Source: Flavobacterium ginsengisoli | GTDB taxonomy: Bacteria; Bacteroidota; Bacteroidia; Flavobacteriales; Flavobacteriaceae | DNA: 64,000 nt | Reading direction: 5' to 3' | NCBI RefSeq assembly: GCF_029625315.1 | Contig: NZ_CP121110.1 | Location: 983,501-1,047,500, forward strand | Shown: piece by piece, positions 57,008 to 64,000 of the stretch | How the letters are laid out: each line of letters begins with the position of its first letter | Position numbering within the stretch: the stretch's first letter is position 1 | Notes under the pieces: model-generated | Told to the model about the DNA's origin: nothing | Database searches by the model: none | Seen by the model: the letters and a program-made list of their open reading frames with translations, nothing else | Made by a program: the position numbers and the translations under genes

Positions 57008-58318
57008 ATGAATATCAAAAAAATATATTGTACAGTACTTATCCTGCTTTTTTGTGCAATTCAGACAAAAGCACAGGAAGTTCTTACTATTGAACAAGCT
57101 ATGACTATAGCTTTGGAAAATAATTTTGAGATTAAAATTGCCAAAAACAATTCCAAAATAAACGAAACAAACGTTACCATTGGAAATGCAGGAATGTTAC
57201 CAACTGCAACGGCAAGTATTACAGACAATAACAATCTTACGAATTCGACACAAGTACGTCAGGATGGTACATCAACGACATTAAATAATGCCAAAAATAA
57301 CAGTTTAAATTACGGTGTTAGTTTAGGATGGACTGTTTTTGACGGAATGAAAATGTTTGCCAAACTGGACCAGTTAAAAGAGCTTCAAAAATTGGGCGAT
57401 GCAGAACTTAAAAGAACGGTTTTGCTTAAAATTGCTCAGGTAAACTCTGCTTATTACGATTTGGTTCAGCAACAGCAACAGCTTTCGGCATTAGACACAA
57501 CAATTGTAATTTCGAACCAACGCTTAACTTTGGCTAAAAACCGTTTTAGTATTGGAAAAGCATCAAAATTAGAGGTTTTAAATGCACAAGTAGATTTAAA
57601 TTCTGATCAGGTGGCTTTGCTAAGACAAAAAGAAACGTATGCCAACAGCAAAATTTTATTGAATCAATACTTAGCTCGTGATCCTAAAATCGATTTTAAG
57701 GTTACAGATGAAGTAAAAGTCGATAATAAATTGATTTTGGCAGATTTAATGGATTTGGCTCAGAAACAAAATCCAGGTTTAGAAGCGCAGGTTATCAATA
57801 AACGTATAGCCGAATTACAGCTCAAACAAGTAAAAGCAGACCGTTATCCCACTTTAAGATTAACTTCTGGATATAATTTCTCTGAAAGCCAATCCAGTTT
57901 AGGTTTTACCAGCGAAACTTCTTCAAAGGGTTTAAATTATGGTTTTAATGCTTCTATGAATATTTTTGATGGTTTTAATCAGCATAGAAATGAAAAAGTA
58001 GCCAAATTACAGATAGAGAATTCGCAAATTGCAATAGAACAGCAAAATACGATTTTAAATACGCAATTAAGCACTGCTTTTCAAACGTATTTAACCAATT
58101 TGGAATTGATTGGTTTAGAAGAAAACAATGAAGCTATTGCCAGACAGAATTTAGAAATCACATTAGACAAATTTAAAATCGGAACCATTACAACACTCGA
58201 TTTTAGAACTGCTCAGTTAAATTATGTCAATGCAAAAGTGCGTTACAGCAATGCACAATACGAAGCAAAATTATCTGAAATTGCCTTAAAAGAATTAGCA
58301 GGAAATATTAACTTTTAA
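57008..58318 (+). CDS. TolC-family outer-membrane channel
   Basis: 436 residues from the ATG at 57008, the start that gives a signal peptide (MNIKKIYCTVLILLFCAIQTKAQ). The longer in-frame start at 56930 overlaps the pump gene and is not used here. Two structural repeats: LTIEQAMTIALENNFEIKIAKN ... VFDGMKMFAKL and LMDLAQKQNPGLEAQVINKR ... NIFDGFNQHRNEKVA. Completes the tripartite efflux system. Confidence 0.93.
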   Translation: MNIKKIYCTVLILLFCAIQTKAQEVLTIEQAMTIALENNFEIKIAKNNSKINETNVTIGNAGMLPTATASITDNNNLTNSTQVRQDGTSTTLNNAKNNSLNYGVSLGWTVFDGMKMFAKLDQLKELQKLGDAELKRTVLLKIAQVNSAYYDLVQQQQQLSALDTTIVISNQRLTLAKNRFSIGKASKLEVLNAQVDLNSDQVALLRQKETYANSKILLNQYLARDPKIDFKVTDEVKVDNKLILADLMDLAQKQNPGLEAQVINKRIAELQLKQVKADRYPTLRLTSGYNFSESQSSLGFTSETSSKGLNYGFNASMNIFDGFNQHRNEKVAKLQIENSQIAIEQQNTILNTQLSTAFQTYLTNLELIGLEENNEAIARQNLEITLDKFKIGTITTLDFRTAQLNYVNAKVRYSNAQYEAKLSEIALKELAGNINF

Positions 58319-58340
58319 TTTTACTTTTAAAAATCAAATA

Positions 58341-58408
58341 TGATCTGCCGAATCTGCTAAATCTGCGAGCTATTTTTCTCTCGCAGATTTAGCAGATTTG
58401 GCAGATTT
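58341..58408 (+). terminator. Long imperfect hairpin after the RND operon
   Basis: AAATCTGC-type units (AATCTGCTAAATCTGCGAG) pair with their complements in 58378-58408 and run into a T-tract. It ends the efflux operon. Confidence 0.7.
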
Positions 58409-58527
58409 TTTTTAATGTTAACAAACATTTTTAAAGAAAAAATACTGTTTGTATAGTCTCAAATCATCTATATTTATTCGTGCTGAATATTTTTCTATTT
58501 TACACACAGCAGAATATTTTTTTCATT

Positions 58528-58535
58528 TAAATTTG
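58528..58535 (+). promoter_or_regulatory. TAnnTTTG promoter element of the bestrophin gene
   Basis: TAAATTTG, 17 bases before the ATG at 58553. Confidence 0.5.
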
Positions 58536-58552
58536 TTTCAAAACATACTTTA

Positions 58553-59416
58553 ATGATTACATACAATACCAAAGACTGGTTCACCTTTATTTTCCATTTT
58601 CATAAATCGGATACCGTTCGAAAACTGTTTACGATTATGATTGCAATTGGAATATACGCCACTATTGTATGTTATCTTGAACTTCAGTATTTTAAGGTAA
58701 CCAAAAACGATTATATTTATAACATTCCGATGATGCACGGAATGCTTGGATTTGTGATTTCGCTTTTGCTTGTTTTTAGAACCAATACCGCTTATGACAG
58801 ATGGTGGGAAGGCCGAAAACTTTGGGGCGGACTTGTAAATAACAGCCGTAATCTAGCTATTAAACTTTCAGCAATTTTAAAAGATGAGAATGATAGAAAG
58901 TTTTTTAGAAAATTTATTCCGATGTATGCTGAAATTCTGAATATCCATTTAAAAGACGAAGAAACCAGCAAACAGCTTTTTGAAGATGTTGATTTGGAAA
59001 TTGATCATCACAAACACAAACCGAACCAGTTAAAAAGAATAATGTATCATAAAATCAACGATTTGTATGATGCAGGAAAAATTTCTGGCGATCAGCTTAT
59101 TACCATAAATGAAGAATTAGTCGCTTTTACAGATATCTGTGGAGCTTGTGAGCGTATTAAAAATACGCCTATTCCCTACTCTTACAGTGCTTTTATAAAG
59201 AAATTCATCTTCTTTTACACGATGACACTTCCATTTGGCTATTCTGTTAGTTTAGGATATTTAGTTGCGCCTGTGGTGGTTTTTATCTTTTATGTATTGG
59301 CAAGTTTAGAGTTGATTGCGGAAGAAATCGAAGATCCATTTGGAAATGACGAAAATGATCTACCAACAAGAAAAATTTCTGAAAACATCAAAAAACACGT
59401 TGAAGAACTGATTTAA
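58553..59416 (+). CDS. Bestrophin-family channel
   Basis: 287 residues. Bestrophin signature: LGFVISLLLVFRTNTAYDRWWEGRKLWGGLVNNSRNLAIKL. Other helices are the N-terminal FTIMIAIGIYATIVCYLEL, and FIFFYTMTLPFGYSVSLGYLVAPVVVFIFYVLASLELIAEEIEDPFG. A pentameric membrane channel in related bacteria; ion selectivity is not predictable here. Monocistronic. Confidence 0.92.
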   Translation: MITYNTKDWFTFIFHFHKSDTVRKLFTIMIAIGIYATIVCYLELQYFKVTKNDYIYNIPMMHGMLGFVISLLLVFRTNTAYDRWWEGRKLWGGLVNNSRNLAIKLSAILKDENDRKFFRKFIPMYAEILNIHLKDEETSKQLFEDVDLEIDHHKHKPNQLKRIMYHKINDLYDAGKISGDQLITINEELVAFTDICGACERIKNTPIPYSYSAFIKKFIFFYTMTLPFGYSVSLGYLVAPVVVFIFYVLASLELIAEEIEDPFGNDENDLPTRKISENIKKHVEELI

Positions 59417-59487
59417 CAAAACGTTAAATCTGCCGTTTATATTCTTATTTTCATTAAATTTAAAGTCTTCACCAAAAAATAAATTTA

Positions 59488-60411
59488 ATGAACAACCAAC
59501 GATTTTTAGTCAATCCGCTCCAATTATCGCAAGAAAAATCATTAAAGACTCTTGTCGAAAATAGAACTATTTACAATTTGAATCATTGTGAATTAAATTT
59601 GTTTGAAACCTACGAATCGACTAAAATGGTTCCGTTAAAATTTAACGATTTAGTGGTGACCAGCATGCTTAGAGGCAAAAAAGTAATGCATCTTTTTGAT
59701 GATCCTGAATTTGAATATCTGCCTGGGGAAACAGTAATTGTTCCTTCAAACGTAGAAATGAAAATTGACTTTCCGGAAGCCTCCAAAAGCAATCCGACTC
59801 AATGTCTGGCATTGGCTATTGATCAATCTAAGATTCTAGAAATCTTAAACTTCTTAAATGAACAATATCCGAAAGAAGGAAATAACATGTACTGGCAATT
59901 AAACTATCAGAATTATTTCTTTTACAATAATGTCGAAATGGTCGCGACGATTAATAAGCTCATTAAAGAATGTATGAGCACATCGATCACCAAAGATATT
60001 TTTGCCGATCTGACTTTAAAAGAATTATTGATCAGAATTATTCAAACGCAGACTGTAAAATCTCTTAATGAGGGAAAATTTCTTGAAAACAATAATCCAA
60101 TTACAGAGGTTACAGAATATATCAAACAGAATTTAAAGGAGAATATAAGTTTAAAATCGTTAAGCGAAAAAGCTTGTATGAGCACCACTTCTTTCTACCG
60201 TTTCTTTAAACGCGAACTCGGAATGAGTCCAATTGAGTATATTTTGAATGAAAAAATAAAATGTGCCAAAAACTTATTGAAGAATCCAAGCTTACAAATC
60301 AACGAGGTTTGTTATTTAGCTGGTTTCGAAGATGCCAACTACTTCATCAGATTATTCAAAAAATATGAGGGAATAACACCAAAGCAGTATCAGTTATTGT
60401 ATATTAATTAA
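59488..60411 (+). CDS. AraC-family transcriptional regulator
   Basis: 307 residues. The N-terminal AraC_N-like ligand domain (to about 200; PLKFNDLVVTSMLRGKKVMHLFD, PGETVIVPSNVEMKIDFPEAS) precedes the two HTH domains (ITEVTEYIKQNLKENISLKSLSEKACMSTTSFYRFFKRELGMSPIEYILNEKI, then INEVCYLAGFEDANYFIRLFKKYEGITPKQY). It is convergent with the DUF779/ADH/ALDH operon; relatives of that operon are often run by an AraC regulator, so this is a likely but unproven controller. Confidence 0.9.
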   Translation: MNNQRFLVNPLQLSQEKSLKTLVENRTIYNLNHCELNLFETYESTKMVPLKFNDLVVTSMLRGKKVMHLFDDPEFEYLPGETVIVPSNVEMKIDFPEASKSNPTQCLALAIDQSKILEILNFLNEQYPKEGNNMYWQLNYQNYFFYNNVEMVATINKLIKECMSTSITKDIFADLTLKELLIRIIQTQTVKSLNEGKFLENNNPITEVTEYIKQNLKENISLKSLSEKACMSTTSFYRFFKRELGMSPIEYILNEKIKCAKNLLKNPSLQINEVCYLAGFEDANYFIRLFKKYEGITPKQYQLLYIN

Positions 60412-60412
60412 A

Positions 60413-60444
60413 GGTGCTAAGGTTCTAAGTTACTAAGATTCTAA
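60413..60444 (+). repeat. Octamer array, four units
   Basis: GGTGCTAA, GGTTCTAA, GTTACTAA, GATTCTAA in an 8-base register, starting two bases after the AraC gene stop. Confidence 0.75.
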
Positions 60445-60452
60445 GTTTTTCA

Positions 60453-60536
60453 ACTTGAAACTTCAAACCTGAAACTTCAAACCTGAAACCTGAAACCTGA
60501 AACCTGAAACCTGAAACCTCAAAACTCAAAACTCAT
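60453..60536. repeat. Heptamer array ACCTGAA (12 units)
   Basis: Twelve uninterrupted 7-base units: ACTTGAA, ACTTCAA, ACCTGAA, ACTTCAA, then ACCTGAA five times, ACCTCAA, AACTCAA, AACTCAT. The last unit contains the stop codon of the DUF779 gene. This is the longest array in the window. Confidence 0.85.
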
Positions 60537-60907
60537 TCAATTCTTGTAATCGGTTCTAAATCCTTCTCTTCTTCTGGAGTGAAAATTCTATATTCTATTT
60601 GAAAAGTCTTTTTTAATGGAGTTTCTAAAGAAAAACCTCCTACTCCAAATGCGTCAATTACAGTAAGAGTAAAGTGAGCATGTTTCCAGTATTCAAATAA
60701 ATCTTTGTCTACCCAAAATTCAACATCTTCAACCTTACCAATACAAACATCACCAGTTCGCTGATAATAGCCTCCTTTTTCAAAACACTGCGGTTGTGTG
60801 CCTTCGCAACATCCTCCAGCCTGGTAAAACATTAAATCACCGTGTTTTTCTTTTAGAACATTAATCAGTTCGACTGCTTTTTCTGTGGCATCAATTCGTT
60901 TAATCAT
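60533..60907 (-). CDS. DUF779 protein
   Basis: 124 residues from the ATG at 60907. LMFYQAGGCCEGTQPQCFEKGGYY and VEFWVDKDLFEYWKHAHFTLTVIDAFGVGGFSLETPL fit DUF779, a small Cys-rich family found beside aldehyde dehydrogenases. Last gene of the ALDH/ADH operon. Probably an accessory factor for alcohol or aldehyde oxidation; mechanism unknown. The longer start at 60940 would add an unlikely hydrophobic leader. Confidence 0.85.
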   Translation of the reverse strand: MIKRIDATEKAVELINVLKEKHGDLMFYQAGGCCEGTQPQCFEKGGYYQRTGDVCIGKVEDVEFWVDKDLFEYWKHAHFTLTVIDAFGVGGFSLETPLKKTFQIEYRIFTPEEEKDLEPITRIE

Positions 60908-60973
60908 CGCTATAAAAATTAAAAAAAGCAGTAAATTCAATTAAGATTTTACTGCTTTAACATAACCAACTAT

Positions 60974-62008
60974 TTAGGACTGTGCTATATCTAGCACAAT
61001 TCTTCCTTCTATTTCACCTTTTTTCATTTTATCAAAAACGGTGTTTACATCTTCTAGTTTTGAAGTTGTTACTGTTGCTTTGACTTTGCCATCAACAGCA
61101 AATTCAATTGCTTCCTTCATATCTTTTCGAGTTCCTACAATAGATCCTCTAATGGTGATTCTATTTAAAACGGTATCGAAAATAGACAAATCAAAATTGC
61201 CTGGAGGAAGTCCGTTTAATGCCATTGTACCTTTTCTTCTCAATGTTTCAAGCCCTTGTTTGAAAGCAATTGGAGAAACTGCGGTAACCAATGCCCCATG
61301 CACACCACCAACTTCTTTCTTTAAGAATTCTCCAGGATTTTGATTTTTAGCATTCACAACCAAATCGGCACCTAATTTTTTTGCCAGTTCCAATTTATCA
61401 TCTCCAATATCAATAGCCGCCACATTCATTCCCATAGCTTTTGCATATTGCACAGCAACGTGCCCTAAACCTCCAATTCCAGAAATTGCTACCCATTCGC
61501 CAGGTTTCACCTCAGTTTCTTTTAATCCTTTATAAACCGTAACACCAGCACATAAAATCGGAGCCATTTCTATAAAATTCACATTTGAAGGCAAAATTCC
61601 AACATATCTGGCATCTGCAATTACATATTCTGCAAATCCGCCATCTACACTGTAACCGCCATTCTGCTGACTTTCGCATAGTGTTTCCCAACCTGTAATA
61701 CAGTGGTCACAGCCTCCGCAGGCACTGTAAAGCCAAGGCACGCCAACAGCGTCTCCCTCTTTTATATTTTTAACTTCTGGTCCTACTGCAACAACATATC
61801 CGACAGCTTCATGTCCTGGAATTAAAGGCATTTTAGGTTTAACTGGCCAATCCCCATCTACAGCATGTAAATCGGTGTGGCACACTCCACTTGCAATTAC
61901 TTTTACAAGAATTTCATTTCTACCTGGGCGTTTTACTTCAACTTCTTCAATTTGTAGAAGAGAACCAAATTCTCTAACGACCGCAGCTTTCATTGTTTTT
62001 GGAAGCAT
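60974..62008 (-). CDS. Zinc-dependent alcohol dehydrogenase
   Basis: 344-residue MDR enzyme. Catalytic-zinc region [32 protein letters not shown], structural-zinc Cys cluster [20 protein letters not shown], Rossmann [39 protein letters not shown]. Resembles AdhP/AdhA-type enzymes with broad primary-alcohol or aldehyde range. It lies between the ALDH gene and DUF779 in an apparent operon. Confidence 0.93.
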   Translation of the reverse strand: MLPKTMKAAVVREFGSLLQIEEVEVKRPGRNEILVKVIASGVCHTDLHAVDGDWPVKPKMPLIPGHEAVGYVVAVGPEVKNIKEGDAVGVPWLYSACGGCDHCITGWETLCESQQNGGYSVDGGFAEYVIADARYVGILPSNVNFIEMAPILCAGVTVYKGLKETEVKPGEWVAISGIGGLGHVAVQYAKAMGMNVAAIDIGDDKLELAKKLGADLVVNAKNQNPGEFLKKEVGGVHGALVTAVSPIAFKQGLETLRRKGTMALNGLPPGNFDLSIFDTVLNRITIRGSIVGTRKDMKEAIEFAVDGKVKATVTTSKLEDVNTVFDKMKKGEIEGRIVLDIAQS

Positions 62009-62070
62009 AATTCTATGGTTTTAAGAGAATAGAAAACTTTTTAGCTTTCTATTCTCAAGTTTATATTCTC

Positions 62071-63577
62071 TTAGAAGAAACCTAATTTCTTTTTATCGTA
62101 AGAAATCAGCATGTTTTTGGTTTGGCGATACTGGCTCAACATCATTTTATGATTTTCACGGCCAATTCCAGATTGTTTATAACCTCCAAACGGAGCTCCT
62201 GCAGGATAAGAATGGTATTGATTAATCCAAACACGACCAGACTGAATCGCTCTTGGAACCTGATAAATTTCATGCGCATCACGAGTCCAAACCCCTGCAC
62301 CTAAACCGTACATGGTGTCATTTGCAATTTCGATCGCTTCTTCGGTCGTTTTAAAAGTGGTAACTGCCAAAACTGGCCCGAAAATCTCTTCTTGAAAAAT
62401 TCTCATTTTGTTATGCCCTTTAAATAAAGTCGGTTTGATGTAATAACCACCTTCTAAATCGCCACCCAATTTATTTTCATCACCTCCAGTCAATAATTCT
62501 GCTCCTTCTTCTTTTCCTAATTTGATATAAGACATGATTTTTTCTTTCTGAACAATCGAAGTCTGAGCACCAATCATAGTCGATTTATCTAGCGGATTTC
62601 CAGCAATAATGGCTTCTGTTCTCTCAATTACTTTTTTGATAAACTTGTCGTAAATATCTTCATGAATTAATAATCTAGAAGGACAAGTACAAATTTCACC
62701 TTGATTTAAAGCAAATAATACAGCACCTTCAACGGCTTTGTCAAAGAAATCATCATCGTGATCTGCCACTGATGGGAAGAAAATATTTGGAGATTTTCCG
62801 CCCAATTCTAATGTAACCGGAATAATATTTTCTGTCGCATATTGCATTACCAAACGTCCTGTAGTGGTAGAACCTGTAAATGCAGCTTTTGATACTTTTT
62901 TATTGGTTACTAACGGACGGCCTAATTCGGCACCAAATCCGTTTACAATATTCAGAACTCCAGGAGGAAGAATATCTCCAATCAATTCCATTAAAACCAT
63001 AATAGATATTGGCGTGCTTTCTGCTGGTTTCAAAACAATTGTATTTCCTGCGGCAAGAGCTGGAGCAATTTTCCAGACTGCCATTAAAATTGGAAAATTC
63101 CACGGAATAATCTGCGCCACAACCCCTAAAGGTTCGCTTAACGCAATAGAAACCGTCTGCGAATCCAATTCTGCTATCGAACTTTCTTCTGCACGAATAA
63201 CTCCAGCAAAATATCTAAAGTGATCAATTGCCAACGGAATATCTGCGGCAAGTGTTTCGCGAATTGGTTTTCCGTTGTCTACTGTTTCAACTGCAGCGAT
63301 ATATTCTAAATTGTCTTCAATTTTTTGTGCAATCTTATTTAGCAAAATACTCCTTTCGGTTACAGAAGTTTTTCCCCAAGTTTTAAATGCTTCATAAGCA
63401 GTATCTACAGCCAATTCGAGATCTTCTTTTCCAGAATGTGCTCGCTTTTGTAAATACTTTTCCATCAATTGGAGAAACTACATCAAAGTATTCTCCTTTA
63501 ATTGGCGCTACAAATTTTCCACCAATATAGTTATCGTATTTTGCCTTAAATTCAGGTCTTTTTACTGCGGTGCTCAT
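62071..63577 (-). CDS. Aldehyde dehydrogenase (one frameshift)
   Basis: NAD(P)-dependent aldehyde oxidation to carboxylate. [63 protein letters not shown] (general base Glu) and [19 protein letters not shown] (nucleophile Cys). An extra C at 63443 (plus strand GTGCT[C]GCTTTT, expected GTGCTGCTTTT) cuts off the first 45 residues. Corrected length is 501 aa. First gene of the DUF779/ADH operon; matches the ExaC/AcoD type. Confidence 0.93.
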
Positions 63578-63600
63578 AATATTCTTTTTTTGATTTACTC

Positions 63601-63608
63601 CAAATTTA
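63601..63608 (-). promoter_or_regulatory. TAnnTTTG promoter element of the aldehyde operon
   Basis: TAAATTTG on the minus strand, 23 bases before the ALDH ATG at 63577. Confidence 0.5.
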
Positions 63609-63813
63609 GTTTCATAAAAAGAAACAGAATAGCATTATTCATTCATCTTGTAGCACAAAAATCACACATTCGATTTTTTTAGTCTTTTATAATAATCATT
63701 TATCAAAATTTTAATCTATAAATTGCTAAATAATTAGTAAGCGACATTTTTACGTCATTTAAAAACAACTAGAAAAAACTACTCAATTTTTTCCTACTCC
63801 AATGCGCAATCCT

Positions 63814-63821
63814 TATATTTG
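63814..63821 (+). promoter_or_regulatory. TAnnTTTG promoter element of pheT
   Basis: TATATTTG, 30 bases before the ATG at 63852. Confidence 0.55.
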
Positions 63822-63851
63822 TAACCTCATACAAAGAATTAAAGAACTACA

Positions 63852-64000
63852 ATGAAAATATCTTACAACTGGTTAAAACAATTTATTAAAACAGATTGGA
63901 CATCTGAGCAGACTTCTGAATTACTAACAGATTTAGGTTTAGAGGTTGAAGTTGTCGAAAAATACGAATCAATAAAAGGAGGTTTAGCAGGCGTTGTTGT
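63852..64000 (+). CDS. pheT: Phenylalanyl-tRNA synthetase beta subunit, 5' part only
   Basis: MKISYNWLKQFIKTDWTSEQ followed by LLTDLGLEVEVVEKYESIKGGLAGVVV is the standard PheT N-terminus (domain B1). The gene runs off the window end. GCAGACTTC here stays in frame, so it is not one of the GCAGC error sites. Confidence 0.92.
   Translation, partial: MKISYNWLKQFIKTDWTSEQTSELLTDLGLEVEVVEKYESIKGGLAGVV

Noticed and set aside
60453..60536. CRISPR array or minisatellite in a gene
   Set aside because: The unit is only 7 bases, has no spacers and lies between genes; no cas genes are present.
62864..63223. 119-residue plus-strand ORF inside the aldehyde dehydrogenase gene
   Set aside because: Antisense to a well-conserved enzyme; composition follows the opposite strand's codons.
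63852..64000. Another GCAGC insertion in pheT (GCAGACTTC)
   Set aside because: The frame stays open and reads as a normal PheT N-terminus, so the A is genuine.
1..64000. tRNA, rRNA or riboswitch
   Set aside because: No cloverleaf, rRNA segment or conserved riboswitch core was recognisable by eye; a covariance-model search would be needed to exclude small RNAs.

Overview
The window looks like chromosomal DNA of a Flavobacterium-type bacterium (Bacteroidota, Flavobacteriaceae). The base composition is AT-rich. Many genes are preceded by the Bacteroidota promoter heptad TAnnTTTG and few by Shine-Dalgarno boxes. The gene content fits: a SusC/SusD locus driven by a FecI/FecR pair, the fused lpxC-fabZ gene, the type IX secretion regulator PorX, a CAL67264-type small membrane protein, and many short Sec lipoproteins. 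No rRNA, tRNA, CRISPR array, prophage or transposase was seen.

Layout. 1-928: start of fabG and a 57-residue membrane protein. 935-10424 (minus): ECF sigma, anti-sigma, SusC, SusD, zincin lipoprotein and DUF4302 lipoprotein, one nutrient-uptake locus. 11126-18017 (minus): a GIY-YIG-like protein, sucD, an NTF2-like protein, an LpxD paralogue, efp, lpxA, lpxC-fabZ and lpxD, an envelope/lipid A block. 18057-36094: housekeeping genes (HD hydrolase, porX, tsaE, alanine dehydrogenase, ung, a MutS2-type ATPase, ettA, holA, a glycosyltransferase, an OmpA lipoprotein, a Sua5 protein, a UvrD/PcrA helicase). 36375-36938: a tail-to-tail toxin-antitoxin-like pair. 37063-47040: a TauE permease, patatin, M1 aminopeptidase and many poorly known proteins. 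47298-49406: recG. 49670-52240 (minus): a PAS protein, a small helical protein, an MCP-like membrane sensor and a redoxin. 52697-58318: a complete RND efflux operon (adaptor, pump, TolC). 58553-63577: bestrophin, an AraC regulator and an aldehyde-detoxification operon (DUF779, alcohol and aldehyde dehydrogenases). 63852-64000: start of pheT.

The most striking signal concerns the reading frames. Sixteen otherwise normal genes carry twenty single-base frameshifts. Fourteen of these are one-base insertions inside the pentamer GCTGC/GCAGC (GCWGC); the other six are short homopolymer or doublet indels. sucD, an essential-type gene, is hit three times. The best explanation is systematic read error at a modified GCWGC motif, probably a DNA-methyltransferase footprint preserved in a long-read assembly, rather than gene decay. 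I therefore annotate these genes as single intact CDSs and give the shift position in each.

The second theme is intergenic micro-satellites. Arrays with an exact 8-base period (NNNCTAAG type) or 7-base period (for example ACCTGAA, ATCTAAA, CATAATT) sit directly at gene ends, often as inverted pairs. One inverted pair of octamer arrays brackets the toxin-antitoxin cassette; another brackets the 42-bp palindromic terminator of recG.
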